Shown here one piece after another: positions 18,408 through 27,707 of a stretch of 64,000 nt of DNA. Numbering within the stretch: position 1 is the first letter of the stretch; every line of letters starts with the position of its first letter. A model generated the notes under the pieces. It was not told the DNA's origin, ran no database searches, and saw only the letters and a list, made by a program, of their open reading frames with translations. Source of the stretch: Flavobacteriaceae bacterium MAR_2009_75 (lineage in GTDB: Bacteria > Bacteroidota > Bacteroidia > Flavobacteriales > Flavobacteriaceae); the NCBI GenBank assembly GCA_002813285.1, contig PHTZ01000001.1:1301501-1365500 (forward strand), given 5' to 3'. The translations under genes and the position numbers were made by a program.

Positions 18408-20582
18408 TTATAAATTACCAAGACTTACAGGGTCGACACCCTTTAAGGTCGGCTTGATTTTTTGCATAGAACCATCTGCATTAAATTCTAGTTTATCTAT
18501 ACAGACCTCTCTATGAAAACCCGCCGGGCTACCCATCGTGATTCCCCTTGGTCTGGTAAAGCGGTGGTAGACTATATACCAATCATCGGTACCGGGCACA
18601 TTGATTACGGAGTTATGCCCAGTACCATAAATTTCTTGTTTCGGATCTTTTTCTATGACCAAATTTTCTTTAGAAATGCTCAATGGCCCCATTGGAGAAT
18701 TTGATGTTGCATATCGAACCCGGTAATTGGGGCTACGGGTATCATCTTCCGACCACATAAAATAATAGGTTCCATTTCTATAAAAAACCTCGGCACCTTC
18801 TCTGAACGTGCCATCTTCCGGTGTAAGGTCTGTTAAGGTTTCCTTTTTAAGCGTAACCATATCTTCATTTAATTCGGCAGCGGCCATAAATCCATTTCCA
18901 TAATAAAAATAAGACTTACCGCTTACGGGATCGGTAAAGACATCAGGATCGATTACTTGACCGCTCTTAGCCTCCTTTGTTTTATAGTCGACAAAAACAT
19001 GACCCAAATCTTTGAACGGACCAGCAGGATTATCAGCCACGGCTACCCCAATATTTTGTGCTGCGGTATAATAGTAATAGTACTTATACCCATTTTCGGT
19101 TTTCTTCTCGGCAATACATGGTGCCCATGCATTTCTGTCGGCCCATGAAACATCTTTATTTAAATCTAAAATAACACCCTCATCGTTCCAGTTCACCAAA
19201 TCTGGGGAAGAGAAAGTTTTAAAATAGGTACCTGACCAACTATCGAATCCATCACTAGTAGGGTAGAGATAGAATTTATTATCGGTATGGGAAAAAACAA
19301 TTTCGGGATCGGCGTAATACCCTTGCAGTACCGGGTTATGGTCTTTAGAAATCTTTATTCCGTATTCTGCCATTTCCCCATTAGGAAGTTTTAAGCTAAC
19401 AGAAGTCGTCGTTTTATTTTGAGATTCCGCTTCCTTCACTCCCGGAAAAAGCACCAACTTTGGTTTCAATGTCGCAATGTTAGTCCCCGGTTTTACCGGT
19501 ATATACAGCTCTTGCTTTTCTCTATTGTTGTAAATATTATGTGTTTTAATTTCTGACGCCTCAGCGCTCAACACTAGTGGCAGGTCTCTAGAAGGAAATG
19601 CTTTTACCAATCGAGCAGCTTCCGCCTCAGAAATTGTGATTACTGTGCCGTGTCGGGGGTGAAAATCCATAGAAACAACATCAGCTCCCAAAGCCTCAAA
19701 GTTTGTCAGGTCGGTACTTTTGGCAAATTGATAACGACCATCCATATACATGTCATACAATAAGATATAGGTGTCATCATCTAGCAACTTAAAAACTCCC
19801 GACCCTTCGACAGCCTTATCTGTCTGGTCGACATTGCCGGCTAATGACTCGTAGCCTTCGGTTAATTTTTTGGAGGTAGCTACTTTTATTCCTTTATCAT
19901 CAGTGCCTTCCGTTTTATAGAACAAATGGTAAGTACCATCCTTTAAAATAATGTCTCCATCGATACAGGCTTTTTCATCAGGACTAAAGAAAAGCTGTTT
20001 AGGCTCAGTAGCTAAATCAGAAAAATCTTCATTTGCGTAGCTATAGTAGATTTTATCATAACTACCGGGCTCAAGCATTGAAAAATAGACCATTAACTTA
20101 TCGGCCTTTTCATCATAGAACGTTTGTGGCGCCCAGGCCCTTGTGATTTCTGAAAATGAGGCAAACCGTTCTGGAATATTGATTATATGTGATTGCCAAG
20201 AAACTAGATCTTTCGACCGCATTAAGACTATTTTGGTATTGCTCCACCCATTTTTTGTCAATAGATCGGTTACCGTCATATAAAAATAGCCATCATTTCC
20301 CCTGAGAATATGCGGGTCACGAACACCTCCGGTTTCACTTATTTTATCAGATGCAATTATGGGCTGGTTATCGTTTAGGGCATAATAATTGAACCCATCA
20401 CGACTCAAAGCATAGCGTATGGCCTCTTCACCTTCACCATTACCCGTAAAATAGGTAAAAAGATAAGCGGTGTGATCTTGCGGGGTTTGGTTATCGGCGC
20501 AAGATGCTAACATTCCTAATAATCCAAAAAAAAGAAAAAAATGCTTTGAGAACATGTTGGTAAAGATTAGTTGTTTTATCAT
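18408..20582 (-). CDS. Lipoprotein with two GH43 domains, probable arabinofuranosidase/arabinanase
   Basis: A 724-residue lipoprotein (LASC, Cys28); a second start at 20555 would give a shorter, cleaner signal. Two five-bladed GH43-type propellers are visible. The N-terminal one (about 35-330) has Asp89 in VRDPHI, Asp208 in CIDGDI and Glu259 in VEGSG. The C-terminal one (about 420-720) has Asp425 in YADPEI, Asp545 in VIDPDVF and Glu595 in REGAEVF. Each set matches the GH43 base/pKa-modulator/acid arrangement, so both domains may be active. A beta-sandwich linker (about 340-412) joins them. GH43 enzymes release arabinose or xylose. A site resembling the one upstream of araR lies 32-48 bp before the start, which points to arabinose. 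Confidence 0.87.
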   Translation of the reverse strand: MIKQLIFTNMFSKHFFLFFGLLGMLASCADNQTPQDHTAYLFTYFTGNGEGEEAIRYALSRDGFNYYALNDNQPIIASDKISETGGVRDPHILRGNDGYFYMTVTDLLTKNGWSNTKIVLMRSKDLVSWQSHIINIPERFASFSEITRAWAPQTFYDEKADKLMVYFSMLEPGSYDKIYYSYANEDFSDLATEPKQLFFSPDEKACIDGDIILKDGTYHLFYKTEGTDDKGIKVATSKKLTEGYESLAGNVDQTDKAVEGSGVFKLLDDDTYILLYDMYMDGRYQFAKSTDLTNFEALGADVVSMDFHPRHGTVITISEAEAARLVKAFPSRDLPLVLSAEASEIKTHNIYNNREKQELYIPVKPGTNIATLKPKLVLFPGVKEAESQNKTTTSVSLKLPNGEMAEYGIKISKDHNPVLQGYYADPEIVFSHTDNKFYLYPTSDGFDSWSGTYFKTFSSPDLVNWNDEGVILDLNKDVSWADRNAWAPCIAEKKTENGYKYYYYYTAAQNIGVAVADNPAGPFKDLGHVFVDYKTKEAKSGQVIDPDVFTDPVSGKSYFYYGNGFMAAAELNEDMVTLKKETLTDLTPEDGTFREGAEVFYRNGTYYFMWSEDDTRSPNYRVRYATSNSPMGPLSISKENLVIEKDPKQEIYGTGHNSVINVPGTDDWYIVYHRFTRPRGITMGSPAGFHREVCIDKLEFNADGSMQKIKPTLKGVDPVSLGNL

Positions 20583-20613
20583 TCGATTTCACGAAAATAC
20601 ACCAAAATTTATA

Positions 20614-20630
20614 AATGTATTTTTTACACT
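20614..20630. promoter_or_regulatory. Candidate AraR operator upstream of the GH43 gene
   Basis: AATGT-N7-ACACT differs by one base from the AGTGT-N7-ACACT repeat upstream of araR. Read on the minus strand, both share AGTGTA, then A two bases later, then YACAYT. It lies in the intergenic region shared by the leftward GH43 gene and the rightward sigma-factor operon, so it could affect either. Confidence 0.45.
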
Positions 20631-20758
20631 AAAATAAAGGTTCAATTGATATTCTTTGAATTCAAGTCTAGATCGTAAGATTAGCCTTCTCAATTAATGA
20701 CCAATCATTAAGAATTTGTAAATTGCTCGTTATAATTGTTTCGATTCTAAAAAATATC

Positions 20759-21337
20759 ATGCCAGAAAATTCACAGAATGTTAAATCAAAATCCCCGGCC
20801 TTCTTTGATGGTGAAGATGATTTCAACACGATGTATAATTTCTACAAACCCAAATTATTTATCATAACAAGTAGTTACGTTAATTCAAGGGAAGATGCCG
20901 AAGAAATTGTTCATGATATACTTATAAAACTTTGGGAGAAAAAGGAAAATATTACCGTAACCACCAATCTTACAGGCTATATCTATCGAATGACACGAAA
21001 TGCCTGCTTAGATTACTTGCGCTCACATAAAAATAGATTAACAAAAGAAACTACGAGCGACCAACAAGAACATTGGCTTAACTACACTGCTCTTTCCGAC
21101 GACGCAGCCTCTGCTGTTATGGCCAAAGAACTTCAAAATTTAGTAGAAAGTGCCGTTAAACAGTTACCTGAAAAATGTAAAAACGTATTTGTGAAAAGTA
21201 GATTGGACGGACTTGAACACAAAGAAATTTCAAAACAATTGAAAATCTCGCCTAAAACCGTTGAAAACCACATTTCAAGGGCCTTGAGAGAACTTAAAAC
21301 GGTTCTAAAAGAATACTTACCCATACTTTTTATCTAA
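20759..21337 (+). CDS. ECF-type RNA polymerase sigma factor
   Basis: The product is 192 residues from the ATG at 20759; a TTG 36 bp upstream in frame is less likely. Region 2 is seen in MYNFYKPKLFIITSSYVNSR followed by EDAEEIVHDILIKLWE, and region 4 in the C-terminal HTH LEHKEISKQLKISPKTVENHISRALRELK. It belongs to the Bacteroidetes ECF group that works with FecR anti-sigma factors. The next genes are a FecR protein and a SusC with an STN domain, so the sigma factor should be released when that transporter is occupied and should transcribe the susC/susD genes. A start 70 bp before fecR indicates co-transcription. Confidence 0.93.
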   Translation: MPENSQNVKSKSPAFFDGEDDFNTMYNFYKPKLFIITSSYVNSREDAEEIVHDILIKLWEKKENITVTTNLTGYIYRMTRNACLDYLRSHKNRLTKETTSDQQEHWLNYTALSDDAASAVMAKELQNLVESAVKQLPEKCKNVFVKSRLDGLEHKEISKQLKISPKTVENHISRALRELKTVLKEYLPILFI

Positions 21338-21407
21338 AATTTCATATCTCGACTAGGGGATGTTTCCCATTTTTTCGTCTTGATATAAACACTGCACCAC
21401 AAATTAG

Positions 21408-22352
21408 ATGAACAAGAGGGATATCACAGCATTGGTAGAAGGCCGGCTTTCAGATAAAAGAAAGAAAGAGGTTATCAAATGGTTGATTAAAAACCCTAAA
21501 CAGCAACAACGCTATAATCTTTTAAAAGCTCGATACGTAGCTCAGCTTTTAAGAGAATCAGACCCTAATTATATAAATTATAAATTGAGCAGACGTGCTA
21601 CTATTTATAAGATTATTGGTGCTGCGGCTCTAGTGATTATTCTCGTCTCTTTGTCTTTTCTTTTTAATAGTGAACAAGCCGCTACTCAACTAACGGAATC
21701 GACAATCGTAATGGCAGAAACTGCTATTGGGGAATCTAGAACAATAGAACTTTCAGATGGGTCTAAAATTATGCTCAATGCAAATACAACGCTTTCTTAC
21801 CCGCAGACATTCTCGAAAGAAATAAGAGAGGTCAGTCTTCAGGGTGAAGCTTTTTTTGACATCGCTCATAATTCAGATAGACCCTTTGTGGTCAACACTG
21901 AGAATGGCATGAAAATTCATGTTCTAGGCACTACTTTCAATGTTAAATCGTATCCCGAAGATCAAAATATAGAGACCACCCTGGTATCGGGTAAAGTTCG
22001 GGTCATAGAAGAAAAAGATAATAAGACCGTAGTTCTTAACCCCTCTCAAAGGGCTACCTATGTTAAAAATGAAGATAAAATTATAATCGAGAAGGTACAG
22101 ACCAGTAATCTTACGGCTTGGCGACAAGGCAAGCTCATTTACGATGAAACGCCCATCAGAGAAGTAATTGGTGATTTAAAGAGAAAATATCAGGTTTCTA
22201 TCTCAGTAGAGTCTCCAGAAATCATGAATTATGAATATACCGGTTCGTTCGACAACTTGAGTATTGAACAGATTATGGCCCTGTTTGAGGTATCATCACC
22301 TATAAAATATAAACTGAACGATAATAAAATCACACTATATATGAAGAAATAA
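21408..22352 (+). CDS. FecR-family anti-sigma factor
   Basis: A 314-residue single-pass inner-membrane protein. It has a short cytoplasmic N-terminal region (1-65) that would hold the sigma factor, one transmembrane helix (about 67-86), a periplasmic FecR domain (about 105-205; IELSDGSKIMLNANT, GEAFFDIAHN, GTTFNVKSYPED) and a C-terminal DUF4974 domain (about 240-312). The periplasmic part is expected to contact the STN domain of the SusC encoded downstream. It follows the sigma gene by 70 bp and precedes susC by 94 bp. Confidence 0.94.
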   Translation: MNKRDITALVEGRLSDKRKKEVIKWLIKNPKQQQRYNLLKARYVAQLLRESDPNYINYKLSRRATIYKIIGAAALVIILVSLSFLFNSEQAATQLTESTIVMAETAIGESRTIELSDGSKIMLNANTTLSYPQTFSKEIREVSLQGEAFFDIAHNSDRPFVVNTENGMKIHVLGTTFNVKSYPEDQNIETTLVSGKVRVIEEKDNKTVVLNPSQRATYVKNEDKIIIEKVQTSNLTAWRQGKLIYDETPIREVIGDLKRKYQVSISVESPEIMNYEYTGSFDNLSIEQIMALFEVSSPIKYKLNDNKITLYMKK

Positions 22353-22364
22353 AAACTAAAAAAG

Positions 22365-22394
22365 AAGAGGAAAGTGCTGCAACACTCCCCTCTT
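22365..22394 (+). promoter_or_regulatory. Hairpin between fecR and susC
   Basis: AAGAGG (22365-22370) pairs with CCTCTT (22389-22394), and inside an AA/CC internal loop AGTG (22373-22376) pairs with CACT (22383-22386) around a six-base loop. No T-run follows, so it is not a classical terminator. It may be a processing or stability element that sets different levels for fecR and susC transcripts. Confidence 0.4.
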
Positions 22395-22446
22395 TGAAAA
22401 ATCATCTAACTACTTAGTAATTAAACAACTTAAACTATTCAAAATT

Positions 22447-25400
22447 ATGGAAAAAAAGGATCATTTTTTTTCAAAGGTCCCTATTATCAGGATAATGAAA
22501 ATCTACGTCATATTATTGGTCTTTACATTGGGCAAATTATTTGCCTCAGAAATCAAGGCACAGAGCATTTCGTTAGAAGTGAATAACGTAAGGTTAAAAA
22601 AGATTCTCAACGAAATTGAACGCAAAAGCGACTATAGTTTTTTCTACAATAACAGCATCATAGATGTATACAAAAAACAGTCATTGAGCGTCGAGAACAA
22701 AAATGTTAACGAGGTACTAGAGGCACTTTTTGCTGATTCTAATATTGATTACAGCTTTGTTCGAGACCAAATTATTCTGTTTCCGAAAGACAATCCCGAA
22801 ATAAGGGAGAAAATCGAAAACCTGCTCAACGCGCAAATTAGCAATATGCCGTCGGTTTTGAGTCCACAAAAAATCAATGAGCTAATTCAGAGTAATGTTC
22901 AGTTTACAGTTCAGGGTACGGTCAGTGATGATGCCGGTACACCGATACCTGGCGTAAGCGTTGTTGTTAAGGGTACATCTAAAGGTACAGCTACCGATTT
23001 CGACGGAAATTATAGCATTATGGCCGATGCCGGTGATGTTATTTCTTTCAGCTATATAGGTTTCACCTCGAAAGAGGTTCCTGTCAACGACCAGCAGACC
23101 ATCAACGTAACTTTAGAGGAAAATGTTGATGCACTTGAAGAAGTTGTGGTAGTAGGTTATGGTACACAAAGAAAATCAGACCTTACCGGTGCCGTTAGCG
23201 CCGTGAGCAGTGAAGATCTTTTAAAGGCTCCCGTAAACAATGCGTTACAGGGTATGCGAGGTAAGGTTGCCGGTGTGAACGTGTTTTTGAACTCTGGTTC
23301 TCCGACGGGCTCTCCAAGAATTGTTATCAGAGGTGTAGGTACCATCAATTCGTCATCAGACCCACTTTATGTTGTGGATGGAGTTGTTATGGATGACATC
23401 AAATTCATAAACCCTAATGATATTGAGCGTATGGAGGTATTAAAAGATGCCTCTTCCGCTTCCATTTATGGTGCCCGTGGCGCCAATGGCGTCGTATTGA
23501 TTACCACTAAAAGAGGTGGTAAAGATGGCAAGGTAACTATCGGTTACGATGGCTTTATCAGTATGGGAAGTATTCGTAAGAAAATGGACCTGTTAAATGC
23601 CGAGGAATGGCTAGAAGTGGTTAGAACCGGTATGGAGAACACTCCAAAATACCGTCCAGATTCGCCTGCCCCAGTATTCACTACCAACGACCGAAGATTG
23701 TTCGATGAAAATGGAAATCCGTTGTACGATACAGATTGGCAGGATGAGGCTACTAGAACCGCCTTCTCTACCAACCACCAACTTTCGGTTCAGCAAGGAA
23801 ATGAGAATTCTTCAGTAGGTGTGTTCTTGAACTATTCGCATGTAGAAGGTATTATGCTGAATAACAAATTAGACCGTATCAGCGGTAAGATTGCCTATGA
23901 CGTAACCCCAAAAGATTGGCTAAAAATTGGTGTAAACCTTATGGTCAATGATGTAAAAGACACAGAATTTGAAGAAGGTGGCGGTGGCCAATTGCCACGT
24001 AGAACTATGATCGAGATGCCTCCTATCTTCCCGGTAAAATTCCCTGATGGAACTTGGAGCAATAGCCAAATGATTTCCGATGCCTATAATTTGGAATCTA
24101 TGGCAAATCCCATCCATGTTCTGGAAACCCAAGAACGCAAGTGGGAAAGAAATCAGATGTTCGGTAATTTCTACGTGAACTTCAATATTCTACCAGGTCT
24201 CGAACTTAGAAGCCAGTTCGGTTTTGACAAGAACATCCGTAACAAGAAGGAATATTCTCCAAGAGATTTGGTAAATATTTCCGCTCCTGATGGCTTCGGT
24301 AGAATTTTCAACGAAAAAAGTACTTACTGGCAACAGGAAAATTACCTGACCTATACACAAGATTTTGACAAGCATAGAGTTAACGCAATGTTAGGTCTAA
24401 GCTGGCAAGAACGCCAATACGAGTCTTCTAATATCTACGCTAGAGGATTTAGCGATGACTTTTTCAAATACAACAACATTGGTTCTGCAAGCAACCCAAA
24501 TGCACCGGAATCTGCTACAGAAGAATGGGCGCTTAACTCCTATTTTGTAAGAGCCGGTTACACCTTTGATGACAAATACCTGATTACCCTTACTGCTAGG
24601 GCCGATGGTTCTTCCCGTTTTGGTAAAGATAATAAGTACGGCTTCTTCCCTTCAATAGGTGCGGGCTGGAACATTAGTGAAGAAGAGTTCATGCAAGATG
24701 TAGAATTCATAGACCGTCTGAAACTACGCGGTAGCTATGGTATCACCGGAAACACTGAAATTACACCTTACAGTTCTTTGGCAACGGTATCGGCAGGAAC
24801 TGTATTGCTAAATGGCAGTCGTGTGAGTTCAAGCTCAGTTAACAGATTGGCAAACCCTGGTTTAGAATGGGAAAAAACAAGCCAGTTTGATATTGGTATC
24901 GATTTATCGGCCTTTAACCACCGTTTAAGTTTAGAGTTCGATTATTATGACAAGTTAACCAAAGACCTTTTATTAGATAGACCGGTTCCTTATACCACAG
25001 GCTTTACGTCTGTAAGAGATAACATTGGTTCTGTATCTAACAAAGGTATCGAGGCAATGATTACTGGAGATATTGTTCGTGGTGAGGATTTTGGATGGGA
25101 TTCTTCCTTCAACATGAACTACAACAAAAACACCATTGAAAGCTTAGGCGAAAACGATGAGGACATTGAACCTGGTCCATTTTGGGTATCGGGTAGCCAG
25201 ACCATACTTCGCGTAGGAGAGTCTTTGAGCTCTTTCTACGGATACGAAAGATTGGGTACTTGGGGTACCGATGAAGTGGCCGAAGCTGCTGCCGTTGGTG
25301 CCGTTCCCGGAGAAGCCAAGCGTTCTGCGGACAAGAAGATTCTTGGCAAAGGTTTACCTGATGTTACAGGAAGCTTTATCAACAACTTCAGGTACAAGAA

Positions 25401-25869
25401 TTTTGACTTGACTGCCGATATTCAGTTCGTAGCAGGTGTTGAAATCATGCAACAGTTCTACCACTCTACCGAAGACCGTTCCGGTATTGCCAATGGTTTG
25501 GCTACCATTCTTTACGACGGGTGGACGGAGAACAACCAGAACACTATGGTTCAAGAAATTAGAAACCAAGCATATGCCGGTCAGAACAGTCAGGTAGATA
25601 GCAGATGGGTGGTTGATGGTTCTTACATAAGAGGTAATCTTTTCTCTTTAGGATATAGTTTCGATGAGCAATTTTTAGATATCATCGGCCTCAACACTCT
25701 TAGGGTTTACGCCAGTGTCGAAAATGCATTCGTGATACACTCTAAAGATTTTCAGGGATATGACCCTGAAGCATCATCTTGGGAAGATAACCAATGGGGA
25801 CAGAACATTTTCTTCTTCCAGTACCCAAAACCAAGAACGTTCACCTTGGGATGTAGCCTTAAATTTTAA
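22447..25869 (+). CDS. SusC-like TonB-dependent transporter with N-terminal STN domain
   Basis: A 1140-residue transporter/transducer. After a long signal region (cleavage near EIKAQS at about residue 39) comes an STN domain (about 40-117; RLKKILNEIERKSDYSFFYN). A carboxypeptidase-regulatory-like domain follows (about 155-240; GTPIPGVSVVVKGTSKGT). Then come the linker LEEVVVVGYGTQRKSDLTG, the plug (ANGVVLITTKRGG) and a barrel ending in a terminal Phe. The STN domain signals substrate binding to the FecR anti-sigma factor encoded upstream. Its stop codon overlaps the first possible ATG of susD by one base. The substrate is unknown; proximity to GH43 and ara genes hints at an arabinose-containing glycan. 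Confidence 0.95.
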   Translation: MEKKDHFFSKVPIIRIMKIYVILLVFTLGKLFASEIKAQSISLEVNNVRLKKILNEIERKSDYSFFYNNSIIDVYKKQSLSVENKNVNEVLEALFADSNIDYSFVRDQIILFPKDNPEIREKIENLLNAQISNMPSVLSPQKINELIQSNVQFTVQGTVSDDAGTPIPGVSVVVKGTSKGTATDFDGNYSIMADAGDVISFSYIGFTSKEVPVNDQQTINVTLEENVDALEEVVVVGYGTQRKSDLTGAVSAVSSEDLLKAPVNNALQGMRGKVAGVNVFLNSGSPTGSPRIVIRGVGTINSSSDPLYVVDGVVMDDIKFINPNDIERMEVLKDASSASIYGARGANGVVLITTKRGGKDGKVTIGYDGFISMGSIRKKMDLLNAEEWLEVVRTGMENTPKYRPDSPAPVFTTNDRRLFDENGNPLYDTDWQDEATRTAFSTNHQLSVQQGNENSSVGVFLNYSHVEGIMLNNKLDRISGKIAYDVTPKDWLKIGVNLMVNDVKDTEFEEGGGGQLPRRTMIEMPPIFPVKFPDGTWSNSQMISDAYNLESMANPIHVLETQERKWERNQMFGNFYVNFNILPGLELRSQFGFDKNIRNKKEYSPRDLVNISAPDGFGRIFNEKSTYWQQENYLTYTQDFDKHRVNAMLGLSWQERQYESSNIYARGFSDDFFKYNNIGSASNPNAPESATEEWALNSYFVRAGYTFDDKYLITLTARADGSSRFGKDNKYGFFPSIGAGWNISEEEFMQDVEFIDRLKLRGSYGITGNTEITPYSSLATVSAGTVLLNGSRVSSSSVNRLANPGLEWEKTSQFDIGIDLSAFNHRLSLEFDYYDKLTKDLLLDRPVPYTTGFTSVRDNIGSVSNKGIEAMITGDIVRGEDFGWDSSFNMNYNKNTIESLGENDEDIEPGPFWVSGSQTILRVGESLSSFYGYERLGTWGTDEVAEAAAVGAVPGEAKRSADKKILGKGLPDVTGSFINNFRYKNFDLTADIQFVAGVEIMQQFYHSTEDRSGIANGLATILYDGWTENNQNTMVQEIRNQAYAGQNSQVDSRWVVDGSYIRGNLFSLGYSFDEQFLDIIGLNTLRVYASVENAFVIHSKDFQGYDPEASSWEDNQWGQNIFFFQYPKPRTFTLGCSLKF

Positions 25870-25889
25870 TGCTTAAAAAAGAAAATATC

Positions 25890-27464
25890 ATGAAAATTAA
25901 ATATATAGCTTGTTTAATAGGACTCTTATTTTTGGGGTCTTGTGACGATTTCCTTGAGGAAGAACCGCTAAGCGAATTGAGTTCCGATCAGTTCTTTTCA
26001 GAACCTGACCAAGCATTTAGTGCCGTTAATTCATTATATAGAAACGGAGCTCCTCAAATGACCGATGGCGGAGTATATAGCGGTACCCCTTTGATGCTGG
26101 GTGCCTATATGAGCGGTTTTTTTACCAATGAATATGCCGGTCAGGAACTACACGTGAGCAATACCCAACAATTGACGCTAAACGGCGATAATATCGGCAC
26201 CTATTTGCAAGACCGTTGGAGAGAACTGTATTTAGGTATCTCAAGGGCGAACAATGCCATTAAGTACATTCCGGAAACACCGGAACTTACAGATGCACAA
26301 AGAAACCAATTATTGGCAGAAGCCAAGTTCTTTAGAGCTTTCTCGTATTACTACTTAGTAAGATGGTTTGGTCCCGTTCCTTTAACTACAGAGCCTTACG
26401 AATCTTTGGAAGACCTCTATCTGGAAAAAAGTTCCATTGCAGATATCTATGCGTTGATCGAAGCAGACCTTACGGAAGCGCTAAATCAAGGGAATCTACC
26501 TAAGACCAATATGGTAGATAACGGAAAAAGAATAACTGCCGGTGCCGTTGCTACTCTTTTGGCCGATGTATACCTGACCATGAGCGGAAATCCTTTAAAT
26601 GCCAATAGGTATGCTGATGCAGCTACATTAGCTCAAGATATCATCAATGGTGAATACGGATCTTACGCCTTGGTACAACATGATCAGGTAGAGGGTGCCG
26701 TAGATTTTGAGAATTCTGCCTACAACAAATTGAGAAAAGGCGATGCCTCTACTAGTGAAGACATCTATATCAAGGAATATGACCCTGAAATCGGCACAGC
26801 GGTATATGCGCGTTACTCCTACCCTGTTGCCTTGGCATCTGAGGTTTTGTATGACATTACCAACGGAGCCTATCAGCCATCAAGCCAGTTCTTGGATTTC
26901 TACGACCCAACGGAAGATTTAAGAGCTCAAGAAAGACAGTTTTTTCACAGCACCTATATACCAACAGGGCAAACCTTTGAAACGGCCCCTTTCTTCTGGC
27001 ATGATGATACCGCCATTTTTGAAACCGCTAGATCTGGAAAGGATTTTGCAGTATACACCTATGCAGATGTTTTATTGATCGCTGCCGAAGCTATCGCCAT
27101 GAGCAGTGGTGTAAATGCAGATGCGGTAGATTATTTGGCTAAAGTTAGAGGCAGGGCATACTGGAATACAGATGCGGCCACTATCACCTCTGAACTTTCA
27201 GGTTTGGGAGCTACCGCTTTTGTAGAAGAAGTATGGAAAGAGAGACACAGAGAATTGGTCTTTGAATTTAGAAACTGGTTCGATATCGTGCGTACCGGTC
27301 AGTTCCCAGTTTCCAATGCCCCTGGTAGTATTTCTTTTGTGAGTGCCGTAGGCCACACCACCGAAAACGGAAAACAAATTGAAAGTAAACATATGTTGTT
27401 GCCCTTACCAGGCCCTGAGCTTCAGAGAAATCCGAGTTTAGGTACCGACAATAACGGCTATTAA
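25890..27464 (+). CDS. SusD/RagB-family lipoprotein
   Basis: The start at 25890 gives a clean lipoprotein signal (MKIKYIACLIGLLFLGSC, Cys18) and a 524-residue protein; an in-frame ATG at 25869 overlapping the susC stop would add seven residues. SusD signatures are DDFLEEEPLSELSSDQFF at the mature N terminus, KFFRAFSYYYLVRWFGPVPL near 150, and VWKERHRELVFEFRNWFDIVRTG plus NPSLGTDNNGY at the C terminus. It is the surface lid of the preceding STN-type SusC. A strong intrinsic terminator follows within 20 bp, so it ends the sigma-fecR-susC-susD unit. No glycoside hydrolase is included in this transcript. Confidence 0.94.
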   Translation: MKIKYIACLIGLLFLGSCDDFLEEEPLSELSSDQFFSEPDQAFSAVNSLYRNGAPQMTDGGVYSGTPLMLGAYMSGFFTNEYAGQELHVSNTQQLTLNGDNIGTYLQDRWRELYLGISRANNAIKYIPETPELTDAQRNQLLAEAKFFRAFSYYYLVRWFGPVPLTTEPYESLEDLYLEKSSIADIYALIEADLTEALNQGNLPKTNMVDNGKRITAGAVATLLADVYLTMSGNPLNANRYADAATLAQDIINGEYGSYALVQHDQVEGAVDFENSAYNKLRKGDASTSEDIYIKEYDPEIGTAVYARYSYPVALASEVLYDITNGAYQPSSQFLDFYDPTEDLRAQERQFFHSTYIPTGQTFETAPFFWHDDTAIFETARSGKDFAVYTYADVLLIAAEAIAMSSGVNADAVDYLAKVRGRAYWNTDAATITSELSGLGATAFVEEVWKERHRELVFEFRNWFDIVRTGQFPVSNAPGSISFVSAVGHTTENGKQIESKHMLLPLPGPELQRNPSLGTDNNGY

Positions 27465-27480
27465 CCAAACGGCCTTTATT

Positions 27481-27520
27481 AGAAACCCCGTCAACTTTTG
27501 TTGACGGGGTTTCTTTTTTT
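27481..27520 (+). terminator. Intrinsic terminator after susD
   Basis: A 14-15 bp perfect stem (AGAAACCCCGTCAAC with its complement) closes a TTTT loop and runs into a T-tract (27514-27520). It terminates the sigma-fecR-susC-susD transcript. Confidence 0.92.
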
Positions 27521-27707
27521 AATCGATCCGCACATGGTCGCATCAATTCGACAACTGTGTTTCTTTAAAACAGTTTACATGCCAAATTTGTAGCCAAATG
27601 AAACCAGTAAAGTCGTATTTCTAAGAGTCGACAAATCATTTGAAAAAATAATTACAAGTCAAATACGTTGAGCTTTCATCTAATCGGGCTGGCTGAAAAT
27701 TTTATTT

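Noticed and set aside
27553-27575. AACTGT-N11-ACAGTT inverted repeat downstream of susD
   Set aside because: It lies in a convergent region after a terminator, more than 100 bp from any start codon, and has no second copy upstream of a gene.
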